Source: Oxytricha trifallax (Eukaryota > Ciliophora > Spirotrichea > Sporadotrichida > Oxytrichidae). Taken from it: DNA of 64,000 nucleotides. The first letter of the stretch is position 1. Each line of letters opens with the position of its first letter. Below, piece after piece: positions 45,483 to 58,859 of this stretch. The stretch spans positions 124,001 to 188,000 of the forward strand of contig ARYC01000056.1 of NCBI GenBank assembly GCA_000711775.1. The letters are read 5' to 3'. A model generated the notes under the pieces. That model was not told where the DNA came from. It was given only the letters and a program-made list of their open reading frames with translations, and did not search any database. The position numbers and the translations under genes are program-made.

Positions 45483-46510
45483 ATTTATGCAAAGTTTAGT
45501 TTATGACATGAGTATATAGAATAACAGTTTAAGTTGAGATATAGGTACGAGGAAAATAGTGATGAACTCAAACCTATTCTTAACTATACATCTTTTGCAA
45601 GGTTGTTTCACAAATCTCCTGCAACTGTTAGGTTTCATTGTCATTTAGCTCTCAATTTAAAGAGATAGAACATTAATTCTAAACTTAAAAGACCATTTAA
45701 ATTTTAGCAGCATCATATTTATTATCTCATTCATGATAAGAATCTTAAGTACTGTGCTCATTTTTTCTCTAACTAAACGAGCTGTGATGTTTCATCGTCA
45801 ATTTCCTGAGCTTCGCATATCTGCGTAATCTATAGCCAACATTTATAAAATGAATGGAATATCTTACAAGTCTGTCACTCGCATTAAGAAAGTGATCGAC
45901 TTTATGTTCCATTTTATAAGACAAATTTAATTTATATATATGATAAAATGGAGAGGTCTTAATAACATCACATTAAATTCATTCATGCATTTGAACTGTG
46001 ACTACATTCAATACCTTTATATCAAAGTCATTGTACAAGAGGTACAGCAATATTGATTTATTATTAGAAAGTGGAGGTTGTATCTCATACTATCCTTGGT
46101 TATATCAGCGAAGATAATTTTTTAAAGACTTATGATATTCACTTTCGCTCATTAATGGCTCAGCAATACATAAATTCTTGCAATAACTAAGAGTTACGTA
46201 TGCTGACTAGGAAATTATTCTGTTTGTTGATAACTTATCACTTCACAAAACTAATGACTCAAGGAGGAATATGAAAGACTAAACATATCACCTGTATTTA
46301 ATATTTCTTGAAGTCCTGAATTTGATGAAATTAACATATATTTTGAGAATATTCAAAGCTCATTAAAAAAAGTTCCTGCTCAATAGTCTGATGCACAACT
46401 TAATAATAGATACAGTAGATTTCATTAATAGTGCTGTTAAGAGAGTCAGCGATGAGAAAGCTAAGGTGTGTGCGAGAGAAAGGAGATTTTAAGTTTATAA
46501 ATAAGTCTTA
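45483..46510 (+). pseudogene. TBE transposase remnant, copy B
   Basis: It is recognisable by alignment with copy D: QFPELRISA near 45800, then EIILFVDNLS near 46210 and VYNK at the end. Multiple frame changes and TGA codons break it, and the segment around the catalytic Glu is reduced. It is certainly inactive. Confidence 0.8.
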
Positions 46511-46519
46511 GATTTAAAT

Positions 46520-47112
46520 GAATAAATATGCTTTCATTTGAGCCCTAATTACATTTGGCTTCTCTTTCTACTTTTCTTCTTATGTCTTGCTAGATCCAAT
46601 GATTCTTCTCTTAGAGCGTTTTTATAAATCTTTAAAGAGTCTTTTACTCAGCTTTACTTGAGACTTTTTCGTTTCTTGTGAGCTTCTTATAATACTTTCA
46701 TTTAAGTACTCAGGTTTCAGTGTTCCAAGAACGTCAAAGAAGAAGTTCCTCTCTGGTAACTTATTGGAGAGTTGTAACTTTGAAGGAAGGTAGAGAGAAA
46801 AATCTGGATCACTCATAGCATCATCACAAAGATTTGTCACTGTGAATTCTGGGTAGTTAGGAATCTCAATCATCATTATTTCATTTGCCATTCTTAAAAG
46901 CTTTTATTCTCTTCACTGAGTAGTGCTTTAAAGAACGAGATTTTTGTTCCATCCTGAGTAGGTAAAAATAATCGAACTATAGTTAATAAGTCAGTTTAGG
47001 GTTAAAGTTTACCTTGCTAAACCAAGTATCTGTAAAGGTCCTCTTTACTTCAAAACTTTTCTAAAAATTCTTCAGATTATATTCGCTTCATTGCATCATT
47101 CATAGAATCCAT
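46520..47112 (-). pseudogene. TBE 22-kDa gene remnant, copy B
   Basis: It starts MDSMNDAMKR at 47112, and the core MIEIPNYPEFTVTNLCDD and LPERNFFFDVLGTLKPEYLN is in another frame. At least two frame changes are needed. The C-terminal tail is reduced relative to copies A and D. Confidence 0.75.
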
Positions 47113-48354
47113 TATGCTTTCAATTTCTATAATTTTTTATGAAATTTAAAATTATGGATATCTATCCTAAGCTTGCTAAAATAAATTTTACTACTAAATA
47201 GGGAGATCCAGTGGAGGTCAACCTTAAACAGTGATGTAGAGAATTATAGAAGAACTCGCTCCAAGTTTCAGTGTCTGACTTACAATTTTTAAAATATTTA
47301 TCAAATAAATTGTTCCTAATAATAGTTAATTTAATTAAGTGGTCCTCCAAATTTAACTTACACTTAATTAGGTTGTTAAATAAAAAGTTCAAAACTTTAT
47401 TAAAATTATTAAAATTTAAACTTTCCCTCCTAATTTTACAAGAGCATCTTTATTTAGTAGTATCACTTTACCTAAAAAAAACATATATTAAGGTGTATTT
47501 AATGAATAAAATGGATGAATTAGTACATAAATTATCTTTAAGGTATAAATCAGATGTCCTTTTGTTATTTTTTATAAGACATTGAAAAGTCCATGCAACT
47601 CTGCTTAAATTCCAATATACAAATATAATTTAAGCATTTTTTATAATTATTAATAGTATTTATAAAATGAGCGGCAATCTTCTAAGAAAAGTGACAGTGC
47701 TTGAAATTACTCAGCAAATACTTTCATCATTCATGAATTAAAAGAATTTTGAGACATGCGATGCCTCTACTCAGTATGAACCTGGAATTCATTTACCTTA
47801 AATCTAATACTTCGAATAGCAATTAAATTTCTGAATAGAAATGCAGAGATAATAAATTTAATGCCAAGAACCAATAAAATTGGATGAAGAGGAGGAAGAG
47901 ATGAAAGAAAAAAAGGATGAGCAATAATGCTAAGAGTGTGGGGTATTGACGTCTGGAGGTCACAGATGACGTCAGGAGATCACAATATGATAAATATGGA
48001 AAATATTATATATATAATATGTGCGAAGCACTATAAAAGATTCTTCTAGGATCTTTTCCGGCAGGGTCCTAGGGGTGCAACCTTTAGTTAACCGGGGTTA
48101 CAAGGGGTGGAACTCCTTGTTCGCAACCAATTCCTTAAAATAATAATTTTTTTAAAAAAATTATTTCTCTAATTTCACTAAATTAATTCTTTGAGTTTTA
48201 TATTAAATAATTGTATTTATTTATTGCCTTTTTTAAAAATAAAAAAACATTTTAAATATAAATTTATTAAGTAGTATAGTCCATCTAAATGTCGCCTTGT
48301 AGAAGGTAAAATTCTTATTCATGCACTAATTAGGTTTTGATCAATCTTCTTAAA

Positions 48355-48741
48355 TCATATATAACTTTTGCTGACAAATTCACGACTTGTTTTAATTTGA
48401 AAAACTTTTTCTATATCTTCCACTATTTCTGTTGTATTCTTACCATTAGGAAAAAAAGTAAAAAGAATCTCTCGCATAACTGTTAAAGAAAAGGTTGTAG
48501 GACAATATATCTGTAAGCCATTCTTGATTGATTATCTTGTTCTACACAATGATGTTTTACACTCAAAGTAACATTGGTCTTAATATTTTTTCATAGATGT
48601 ATATTATACTTGCATTTTTTAGTTGCAGTTAGTACATTAGACATTTAAACTTAAAATTCCACAACCATGTAATTCGTTTATCAAGTGTTGAGCTTTATTT
48701 AAAACTTGGTTCTAGACTATATGTTCTTAAAAGAATTCCAT
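48355..48741 (-). pseudogene. N-terminal part of an IS1595/Merlin-type transposase
   Basis: There are 128 codons from MEFFQEHIVQNQVLNKAQHL, with Gln at TAA/TAG. A four-Cys zinc-ribbon layout (VQCTNCNQKM, then CYFECKTSLCRTRQSIKNG) is followed by LTVMREILFTFFPNGKNTTE. That is the zinc-ribbon plus helical start typical of ISXO2/IS1595-like transposases. The frame ends at TGA before any DDE residue, so it is truncated. Family call is by motif layout only. Confidence 0.55.
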
Positions 48742-48823
48742 ATAATTTTTTAACTTTTCAATTATTAACGATTAAATTTTAACGATTACATTTCATTTCA
48801 AATACCATCCTATAAAAAAATTT

Positions 48824-48850
48824 TCCGAGGCTTTGCCTCCGAACCTCCAC
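48824..48850. repeat. Short GC hairpin inside the Merlin-like element
   Basis: CCGAGGCTTTGCCTCCG gives a 5-bp GC stem next to the right inverted arm. Confidence 0.4.
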
Positions 48851-49114
48851 AGGGGCTGCCGTTCACTTGACTCATGCTATTATTTATTTCGCTTTGGTTG
48901 CGAATAAGGGGTTCCACCCTTTGTGACCCTGGTTAACAAGAAGTTGCACCCCTAGGACCCTGTTGGAAAAGATCCTAGAAGAATCTTTTATAGTGCTTCG
49001 CACATTTTGTATATAATATTTTCCATATTTTTCATATTGTGACCTCCTGACGTCATCTGTGACTTCCGGACGTCATCTGTGACTTGGTGACGTCATCTAC
49101 GTCAATACCCCTAT

Positions 49115-50880
49115 ATTTAAATCTTACGAGATTCATCAGTAGATAACGCGACTTTATCTGTATTTTACTATTGTTAATATTCCTAAATCTTCCAAGGAAG
49201 CGAGACATTTAGACAACTAAAAATTAGTAAAATGAGGATTTTCTCCCTTTGAGTATATAAAATATAATCATGCTAGTAGTTACTGTCTCAATTTTAATGC
49301 GCTATCATATTATATTAATGATGGAAATATTTGAAGAAATTTATAAAAACCATAACTGTAGATGAAATAAAGTTAATTAAATTTAATTTAATTTCTCGAA
49401 ATCGATTTTATTTCTTAAAATAACACAATTAAGAATCAATTAATCTTTCTTAAATGACAAAACTAATTAGGTATAATTAAGATATATCACTGGCATTTTT
49501 TAGATTAATATATTTAAAAATTCTTTTTTTTAAAAAAGTTTTGATTTAATAAGAATTTTTAAAAAATGTATTTAGGATCACCGAAATTTTGACAATAGAG
49601 ATTTGGTAAGTTAATAGTTAACCTCTCAATTAGTAAAAACTTTCTGGATAACTTACATATAATTTCAATATGCAATTGCTTCCTTAATGTATATGAGAAA
49701 TCTCTACAGGTTATGTAGCATAACACCATTATGGAGAATTCAATTAGCCAATTGTTGCATGTAGACATTTTAAAAATAAGGCCAAGCATAGATTTCCATG
49801 CAATTTCTTTTACAATTTGTCTAACTATTAGAAAATATTTATAATCTATGTATTTAAAATGGGAAAATCATATTAATTATTTTCGGTTATGTTTTTGGAA
49901 TTGATTTCAAGTCCTGACTTCATTATGGCGATTTAAATAGCAATTAAAATTGAGACAATGATAGCATTGCTAAATGATTTTACCTATCGCTCAAGAGAGT
50001 AAGTAAACCTCATTTACTGTTTTTTGGAGTTAGCTCAAAATCAAAATATTTCCTTCAAGGATAATTTAGAAATTTTTCTAAAAGCAAAGTCCAGCTAGAA
50101 TTGCGGGATCTACTGTATGATCCATTTCTATATGAATTTTAAGTCACTTTAGATCAAATTAACTGTCATGATTTTAATAATTAATAGATTTTATTTAAAT
50201 TAATTTTTCCTAAAACCCCTTGATTCTAATAAGACTTGAAGTAAGGCGTTAAGAACATAAAGATCAAGATTAATTGCTAAAATGGAAATGTTTAGAATAA
50301 TATATTAATGTGAGATTAATAACTGATCGGAAATTAAAAACTATTCCAGCAATATTAAAAACATTACTAAGACCATTAAACTTTATAAAATAAAACATCT
50401 CTACCAATTAAAATTAATTTTAAAACATTTCAGGCAAAAAGATAGCTAAGTCCCTTCTCACTACCAATAGAAAGCTTATATTTATTTTTCTTCATTTTCT
50501 TCTTACTTTAACCTTATTTTTGTTCTTTTTTTAATCAAAGGGTTTTATAATAATATGTTCTTAAATTATTTTTGTATAAATATTGTGAAAACCGTCTTCT
50601 AAATGATAAACGTAATATAAAAATTATGATGAAAAAAATTTCTCCTAAACCAGGGAAATTTAGGAGCAAGCTGAAAATAGGGTAGTTAAAACATATATGT
50701 GAACAGTTGATGATGAGCATCTCTCTTCGCTATATAATGAGAAAATGAAAGCTTCCCAGATTTGTGTGCGTCTTTGTAAACTAGCATTGATTACATCTTT
50801 ACTGAATGATTTTTATTTATATTAAATTATTCTAATTACAATTATTATCAATGATTAAAACTAATATTAAATTAGGAAGT
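49115..50880. other. AT-rich, no gene seen
   Basis: A 76-codon minus-strand frame at 49559-49789 has cysteines and hydrophobic runs but no TAA/TAG and no motif. I do not support it as a gene. Confidence 0.4.
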
Positions 50881-50884
50881 TAAT

Positions 50885-51370
50885 TGTTTAGTCAGTGGTA
50901 AGCTGACGCTTTCTAATATAGTAAGGCCTCCTGGGGTAGGGATGGGGTTGTCGGGCTCTCAGCATTAGGGGTCAGTCGGTTTGGTTCAACCGGCAAGCCT
51001 TAATACGCCACTCTGGCAGGCTTATGCACTAACGTTTTCCTTGTAGAGATGAGCTTCCTGGCGTGAGTCTAGCTTCCTAGGTAGTAGGGATCAAAATAAA
51101 GGTGGTGCTCAGCCTTCGAAAATGAGAAGATGAGAACCATAGAAGCCAACGATAAGATCTTTCTTCATCTAGTCAAGCCTATTCTTTCAGGCTCTGTACC
51201 AACATCCATAACGTTGGCTCTGTGGTTTTACATCCTGATTAGGGGGTAGGTGGTACTGAGATGCAGATCGGGTTTTTACGGAGTTTTTAGTCTTCAAGAT
51301 TCTAATCCAGGAAACACTATTTGCCACGTCTACTCATTCTGAAATACGTCACGACTTTAATTTATGGTTT
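50885..51370 (-). repeat. Dispersed GC-rich repeat, copy 2
   Basis: The reverse complement matches 13655-14270 in patches over its whole length. It is shorter and more diverged, with internal gaps. It stands alone in AT-rich DNA, which argues for a mobile, non-coding repeat. Confidence 0.75.
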
Positions 51371-54300
51371 GATTTAGTTAATAATTGAGTAGATTAAAAT
51401 TAATTTGAGATTACTCATTAAACACAATGATTAAAACTCTTGATGTTAATCAATATCAAAAGGATTCTGAAACTTAATATCTATAATCTTGAGTGTTTTT
51501 ACTTAGAATAAGCATTTAAGAAAATATGAAACTGAATAAGTAATTGTCTGTGGATATATAACGAATAATTTTAATTATTTATTAAATTAATATAAAAAAA
51601 ATATTAGTTTTAATATCTAAGTTAGATAAGACTCAGTTTTTTAAATTTAGACAATACTTTGTAAAAAGTTGCAAATTTCTTTTCAAATTGCCAGCAATTC
51701 AAATTACCATTTTAAACTTATGTATATTTATAAGTAAAAATTTTTTTAATAATAATTTTAATGGATATATCTTTTAAAATTACTTTAGCATGCAATATAT
51801 TTATGAATCTTAAATTTATTTTTTTCTTGAATTTGAATAATTTTTAATTTTATTTTTATTTTAAATTCTAAATGATCCATTTAAACATTTAAACTAAGAG
51901 TGTCAATATAATTTCTGGCTCTTTTGGTTTAAGAAAAATATCTAAGCAATTGAGTGAAATTATCACAATTATTATAGTTTTACGAATCATCTGAGAGAAT
52001 TTACTTATTGATTCTGGATTATCTTAATCGATCTATTGTAACTTTGTTTATATAGCTTTTTGAGATTTCTAAAGTATCTAGGCCTTATAACTTAAACCCA
52101 TTGAATTAATTAAAAACTTTAAAAAAGTGAGATTAAAAAATTAGATTTTAGTATTAGTACGATCTATTAGACAGGTGATTATAAAAAAAATATAAAGCGA
52201 GTTGTTCACAATATTTCCTGAATTTAAATTGTCTGTTGAGAATTTAAAAAGTAAATTCTTTATAAAACAAATAAATGATTTCATTTTAAGATTTGCTCAA
52301 AGAGAGGGTTAGTAAAAGTAGTATTATAATATTAAAAAGATACAATAAGCCTTTTATTTTGGACACTCTTAAGACTACATCTTCCAGCAATCTGCTCAAA
52401 TTTCCTCAAATTAAAAATCTAAAGAATATTCATTTACAGTTTATTCTGAGATTTAGCAAACGAAATCAGGAAAATAGCTAAAGGGAAAGTTACTAATTCA
52501 AAATGATATTTTTTCTTTAAAGATTTAAGGATATAAAGCTAAAAAACATCAGAAAATTGAATATTTTTAATTGAGATAAATTTCTAAAAGCTTCCAGAAA
52601 TTAAGAGTCCAATTCATGACTTATTACACTGTTAAAACGATCAAAACAATATCTATTATTCATTTCTTATTACTATTTATAAAATAAAAAAAATAGAATT
52701 AATGGAGATAATCTACTTCATAAATCCTTTTATTAAAAATTTTCAGCTTCTCCTGAACTGAAAAGGATCTTCTTGGGCATATATTATACTTGAAAGATCT
52801 TAATTTGTTTATAATCGACTACAATAATCAATTACTTTAGATTTATTATAAAGCCAAATAAAGTTCTGATTTTGACTATTATTTAAATTTATATAGGAAT
52901 TTTTGTAATTTAAATGTTAGTTAATCTTTTCTAACTCAATGATTTATTTTATTAAAATCATGAAATTTCACTAATTAAGTTTTATATATTATGTGAATTT
53001 AAATCAACTTTATTTATTTATCAATTAAAAAATTAAAAGCAATTAAATATGCCTTGCTTGTTTTTACCTGACAAAATTAGAATAAGGAGAGAATCAATAA
53101 ATCCAATTCTACATTAAACTTTTTGCAATAATTCATAATTTATTCAATATATTTTCAATTATAATTAATTTATAATGAAATTTGTAATTATTTTTTAAAC
53201 TTTAAGATTCCTAAGTCTAGAGTTCGTTACCTAATAATTTCTATAAGCTGGAATAGTCCATTCCCTGATTTCTAAATGCAAGTTTTTAACTCTGTTTGTA
53301 GTACGAAAGAATTCAAGAAACTGCATTTATTATTAATTTCCTTCCAACGAGAGAGTCAAGGTATGCAAGTTCATTAAAGGTTGCCAAGATGGTAGCTTCT
53401 CAATTAAAATATTAATATTGTCAGGTTCATTAGAAGTAAATAAAATATTTGCTTCGATAAAAGGAATTATTTTAAATTTATTAAAATTTTAATGAAGGTT
53501 CTTTTTTTAAAAATGCGAAATTCAATTAAAATAGCCAAAAATAAAATGTTGAGATTTTATTAACATTTTTGAATTAATTCATACTTAATTGTATAATTTA
53601 ATTAGCAACTAAGGAATAAGTTGAAACATTGCATGAAAAGATTTTTAATTTCTTGAATATTGGAAGAATTTCTATAATATTCTTTTAATATTTCTTTGAT
53701 TATTTTGCGTAAATTTCTTTGTTTTTTGTTGTGAAAGCTAAATAATATCTAATTCATAATATTTTATTTTATATAACTTGATTATAAATGAAAAATTCTA
53801 TAAAAATGCTAGTTTTTCAACATTAGGGAGTAAGTGAGTCAAGAAATTCAATTCATATTATTGTGTTTCTTCTAGCAATGGAATTTTCAATTATTTTATG
53901 TTTTTTAATCTAATTATTTTGGTTTTTTGCCTATATTACTAGTCTTTTCTTGGGTAGTATTTTAATATTATTCCAACTGATTGTAAGTTATTATTAATTC
54001 CGATACTTATGTTATTAGCAATTTTAAAAATAAATTTATATATAAATTAATTAGAGAATTGAATAATAGAAAAAGGGAAATATCTTTAATTTTGACTATT
54101 TTATTTACAATTGATATATAGTTTAGAATTATTATTAATATATTTTTCACAATTCATTTTACAGAGAATTTACCTATTTGCTGAAATATTAAAGGTTATT
54201 TGAGAATTGCTCTTGAATAATAATCTATTCAAAATTTTCATTATACTAAGTATTAACAAATTCATTTCTATTGGCATTTAAAATCTGCAATTTAATTAAG

Positions 54301-54920
54301 AAATAGTGATTTTAACTTATTTTTAAACAATTTAAAGTATAATGAACATATTTTGATTCATCAGTATGGTAATTTATACATAATAAACAGTTTCAATATT
54401 TATGAACAAAAATTGTGTTTCAATTAAAAAATCCATTCTCTAGCACTTTAATATATGAAATGTTTCTTAATTTAAATACCTTGAGTTTCAAGTGCATTTA
54501 TATTAAATATTTGAATTTAATAAATTAATTTAATTGAGCATTAAGAAGTCTTAAATACCGTTATAAGGAAGGTATTTATCATAGACAACTGTTAACATAT
54601 CTTTAAGTAATAAGTTTAAGGAAGTAGTTGATAAATTATCTAAAATTTGTATCAAACAATTATCAAGTTAATTGTAATCTGAAAGTAATGCTTCACTATT
54701 GAAGACTATTCTTAAAATATATCACTCTATTTATACTTAATTTTTAAAATCATGGTTAAAATTTGAAACATCCAATTTATATAATCAAAACTAATATTTA
54801 GATATTTATATTTTTTGGTCTTACTCTTGTCTTTTTTCATATTGAAACTTACTAATATGTGTCATTTATTTATAAGTGATTAATTCAAGCATTATTTTTA
54901 TTAATAAAATGTAAACGTTT
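51370..54920. other. Long AT-rich stretch, no gene supported
   Basis: Only short frames are seen, such as 52293-52481 on plus, with serine/lysine-rich content and no motif. No inverted repeats or telomere-like ends are seen. It may contain IES-rich or non-genic germline-limited DNA. Confidence 0.4.
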
Positions 54921-54921
54921 T

Positions 54922-55257
54922 TCATTTCAATAATAACTGAATATTCGCAAATTAAGCATATTGATTAATAAAACTATCATTAGGTTGTTCTAGATAACTT
55001 AAAAATAGCCGAGTAAACATCTCAAAATTAAGGATGAACCTAATTCTTTGAGAATTTCCAATAACTGAAACTTTTTTGATGTACTCTTTCTGTGTTTTTT
55101 TGAGAAGTGAAGTGTTTTTGCTTAACCTAATGATGCAATATTCAAGGGTGTGTTTTGGATAAGTGTAATATAATATATCGATGAATACATACTTTGGTAA
55201 AGTTTCATTATTTTGCAGTCTCATTTCTATAAAATATCTATTAACACTTGATTCCAT
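54922..55257 (-). CDS. Hypothetical 111-aa ORF
   Basis: MESSVNRYFIEMRLQNNETL opens a frame that includes one TAA as Gln near its end and stops at TGA. The composition (KYVFIDILYYTYPKHTLEYC) is plausible for a globular protein and better than chance for such AT-rich DNA. No motif and no neighbour within 600 bp. It could be a single MDS of a gene. Confidence 0.3.
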
Positions 55258-55259
55258 TT

Positions 55260-55935
55260 TGATTATATTATTTTGTGATATATTCTTCTAAATTAATAAA
55301 TTAACTATCCAAAAATAATTTTTATTTTCTTCAAAAATATCAATAGAAAAATCATTGAGAAGGTACTAATTTAATTAAATGCATATAATTTATAAGTAAA
55401 AGTAATAAAAATAAAAATTAATTTTGTGTTAATAATTTTTAAGCTAAATAATGAAAAATTAATTATGGGATTTTTTCTAAATTTTTAATTTGAATTAATT
55501 GAATGTATAAATTTAATAAAAAAATTGGATTAATTTTTAGTAAATAATTAAATGATATTTTTATAAATATTAGAAATACTTTTTTTATATTTATTTTAGT
55601 AATATAAATATGCAATAATTATTTTCGAACTATTAGATTATTGATAGTAAATCCATTTTTATGTTGCTCTAATTTGTTGAACTACTTTAGAAATTTAAAT
55701 TCCTTTCCTGTCGGGGTAATTTATTTTTAAAGCTTTGTCCAAATGATATTAGTGAAATTTTAATAATGGTAAATTGCTTATATATATATTTCTAATAAAG
55801 TGAAATAAACTTTTCCATAAAGATTTAAACAAAAGGAAATTCTTTTAAGAGAGGTCATTTCTCATCGAAATATAAAATAAATTAATTAATCTATTCAACT
55901 TTGGATCGGATTTAGGAACTCTTAGATATTCCAGC
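55260..55935. other. AT-rich, no gene seen
   Basis: No frame or repeat beyond chance. Confidence 0.4.
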
Positions 55936-55939
55936 CTCT

Positions 55940-58854
55940 TCAGATGAGAGAATTGTAAGTACTTTCTTAGGTCTTGCAAATTTAGCAATCAGAGTTGGCG
56001 CAGTAATTTATAGGACATGCTGGGGGACTCCATGCGAAAGTTTTATATCTACACATGTAATTGGCATCGTAAACGTAGAATTCCTCTTTCCCTTCGATTT
56101 AGACTTTGTAAGTCATATTTAATATATCTCAATATTCTCAAATTTGATTTGTAATTTATTAAGTTTTCAATTATAAGTCCATTAGGAGAGTGCAATCATG
56201 ATGTTAAAGATGAAATTTAAATCATAATATAAAATTAAATTGCTATTGACTAAAATTTTTACGATAAATGATAACTTTCTATTTTTTATACTTAGTTGTT
56301 ATACACCAATAATAACTAAAAACTAAATATTAATATGCTTTTAAAACTTAAAGTTTAATTGTTTTAACAGATTTATATGTTTTGAAAAAGTGGATTTAAT
56401 TAGATTTTGGATAATGTTGTCTTGTAATGATCTAAAATCAAAGAGACATGAGGCTTCAACTTCAATAATCTTTGATTGTTTAAGAGACTTAATGGTTGAA
56501 TCGAAAACTTTAACACTTGATGGCTTAGTCTTTTGAGTGAGTTTTCCGAATTTATTAAACAATTTCTCATAATTATAAGCATGTGACAATGAATCGCAAT
56601 AGCTTATATACATTAATATTAGAATTCAGCTTGAAATTAGAATCCCTCCTGCCATGCTTTAGTTCTGAACAAGTTCATTAATGTAGCCTCTGTAATATGA
56701 GCTGCAACTTTATCCCATCCTCTTTGAATTGTTGTGTTAATAGAAGCGAAGTTATTGCGAAATTATTATTGACAATATGATAAATTAAATTATAAAAATA
56801 AGAAAAAATTTGAATTATGGGATTTTAAATTGTAATTATGAAAATAGAATTATTCGATTGTTTAATAATTGTTTGTAAATAATTTTCTTTAATACTTAGT
56901 AAAATAAAAAATTGCATCAGACTATTTAAAAGAATTTTAAACATATTTGATTTAATAATTTATGGGAAATTTGTTAATTATATAAGAAAATTCATAATAT
57001 TAAGGTCTTTAATTAAAGATTATATAATTTTTCAAAACTTTTTTTATAATTTAGATTTATGACTCTTTTAATTTTAAATTCCTGAAAATAGGAGAAAAAT
57101 ATAAAATTTATTGAAATCGTTGGTTGTTTTATAAAATCTCCATTTTATAATTATCCAATCATGAAATATAGTTAAAACATAATTTCATAATAGTTGACAT
57201 TACTCTTTCCCATTCAAATTAAAAGCAATGAATGCATTTTTTTGATAATAAATAGTATAGAATTTTTTAATCTCACTTATTAAACTAAATTTTTAGCATG
57301 AAATTATGATTTAAAGAGCAAAATTAAGAATCATATAAAATATTATTCAAAATGAATTTGCTAAATTATAAAATAAAGCTTATTCGGTATTGAATAAAGG
57401 TAGTATAAGCTAAAATAATAGAGTAAAATAATTTGTGTATAAAATTTAACGAATGATTTTGTTTATCAAATTATTACTCTTAATTTAAGTATGGAAAGGA
57501 ACTTGAAAAAAAAACTAATCAGCAATTTGATATAAATATATGCAAGTTATTGCCAAAATATGCCCATCAGTTTAACTCTAATGATATTAGAAATCTTGAT
57601 TATATTACTACTTCTAGTGAATGAAATAAATTATCATGCAATTCATTAATAAATGGCTGGAAAAATAGAGATTTAATTTACCGATGATTTTGACATTAAT
57701 CTTTTGTACTTGATTTCGAAACTCATTTGTTTTTTCTCCTCCAAGACATTGATCATTCTTGGGCCATAGATTAATTAATGATTAATAAAAACTGCTTAAT
57801 TTGAAGCAATTGACTGATATCATTATGAAACTCATAAAATAATGGAAATGAGGTGAAGTTAAGAGAGAAATTTATTGTCATTTATTATGAAAATTTAGCT
57901 AATTTATATAAACTAATCTAAAAAAAGTAATATTATGAAACTCATCATCAATAATTAAGTTTAATATAGATTTAAATTTTAAATTCATTTATGATTTAAA
58001 ATAAATCAATAAAATTTGAATAGATTACCCATCCATCACTATTAAGATACTCATCCTAATAGACTGCGGCAACTACTCCTTCTGGAATAATGAGAGAATT
58101 TATTGGTAAAATAGAAGTAGAGTTAAATCGAGATTCGATATCAATATTGCCATAGTCTCCTACTGGGAACAAACCAGCTGCTCCAATTGAGAAATCTGGA
58201 CTGTTAAATTTTAAGTAAGTATAATATAAAGCTATTTCTAACTTAAAGCCAAATTTTCACAAACTTTTTGAGTAAAATTATTTATGAATGCTTAAACATA
58301 GACTTCTGAATTATCACTCTTTACTGCAGAGAGTTAAACATGTCTTGCCCATTAACTGTAACCATTAGAAAGATAAGCTGAATTATATGGTCCAATGAAC
58401 TCTTTGTAATTTAAAAATTCATAATGAAATTATTTAGGGAAAATATATTGAAAAATAATTTGCAAGCCCACTGTCGTAAAAGGTTTTATCAGTTGTTTAA
58501 GGCTATTCTGCGCAATTTTCGTGCTTACAGAGTTTAACTTTGACTCCAGGTCCAACACTTAAAGATTAAATTTTTCTGTCAAAATCCATAGTAAACTTTT
58601 GGTTTACAGATGAATAAGTGTAGACTTGCATCTCTAACTTTTTCCATTTATAGATAGGATCGCTGTAAAACGTAACTTTCCCTTAAGCCAATTTGGGACT
58701 AAAATCTGCCAATAATTTATTAAATATATAATACCAAGACCATAGCATGATGACCTTATGGTTCAGAACTGAGAGCAGCTGCGCTTGCAAAAGCAAAGGC
58801 AGAGACCATTCCAGCTTCTTCTACGGATATGTTTTTCTGTTGAGAAGGAATCAT
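55940..58854 (-). CDS. Beta/gamma-crystallin-like protein, paralogue 2, IES-split
   Basis: It starts MIPSQQKNISVEEAGMVSAF with an Ala-rich hydrophobic segment. Then come KGKVTFYSDPIYKWKKLEMQ and LSVGPGVKVKLCKHENCAEQ, parallel to the first motif of the gene at 40.9-42.6 kb. ILPINSLIIPEGVVAAVYQD parallels its second motif. A later piece (TTIQRGWDKVAAHIT, then KVFDSTIKSLKQSKI) parallels its third region, and the Cys-rich end is CPINYCANSDCQICKT. Pieces lie at about 58700-58854, 58400-58700, 58020-58380, 57650-57760, 56400-56760 and 55940-56110, with AT-rich inserts between. Several frames could not be joined exactly. It is host-like and expressed function is unknown. Confidence 0.5.
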
Positions 58855-58859
58855 AATAA

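Larger units (their letters stand above)
45362..47944 (+). mobile_element. TBE fragment, copy B, truncated on the right
   Basis: The left end CAAGCCCCAAAACCCC at 45362, preceded by ATT, is followed by the same subterminal sequence as copy D (TTCAGTAGTTTGATTGAGTT). A decayed transposase (plus) lies at about 45483-46510. A 22-kDa gene (minus) lies at about 46520-47112, and the first about 80 codons of the 57-kDa gene (plus, from 47667, MSGNLLRK) follow. The element stops where the Merlin-like element begins at about 47940, and the remainder is not on the other side. Many breaks are seen, so this is the oldest TBE copy in the window. Confidence 0.9.
47939..49111. mobile_element. Merlin/IS1595-like element with about 200-bp inverted ends
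   Basis: 47939-48127 and 48893-49111 are inverted copies, about 85-90% alike by eye. They start GGGGTATTGACGT and contain GTGCGAAGCACTATAAAAGA and CAGGGTCCTAGGGGTGCAAC. The right arm has an extra copy of a GACGTCATCTGTGACTT unit. The interior carries an N-terminal transposase fragment. There is no room for a full DDE domain, so the element is non-autonomous. It abuts the truncated TBE copy B. Confidence 0.75.

Noticed and set aside
47271-47585. 104-aa leucine/lysine-rich plus-strand ORF
   Set aside because: It lies in the TBE copy B intergenic region equivalent to copy D 61300-61620, where no gene is conserved.
52293-52481. 62-aa ORF in AT-rich DNA
   Set aside because: Length is within chance and no motif or neighbouring MDS supports it.
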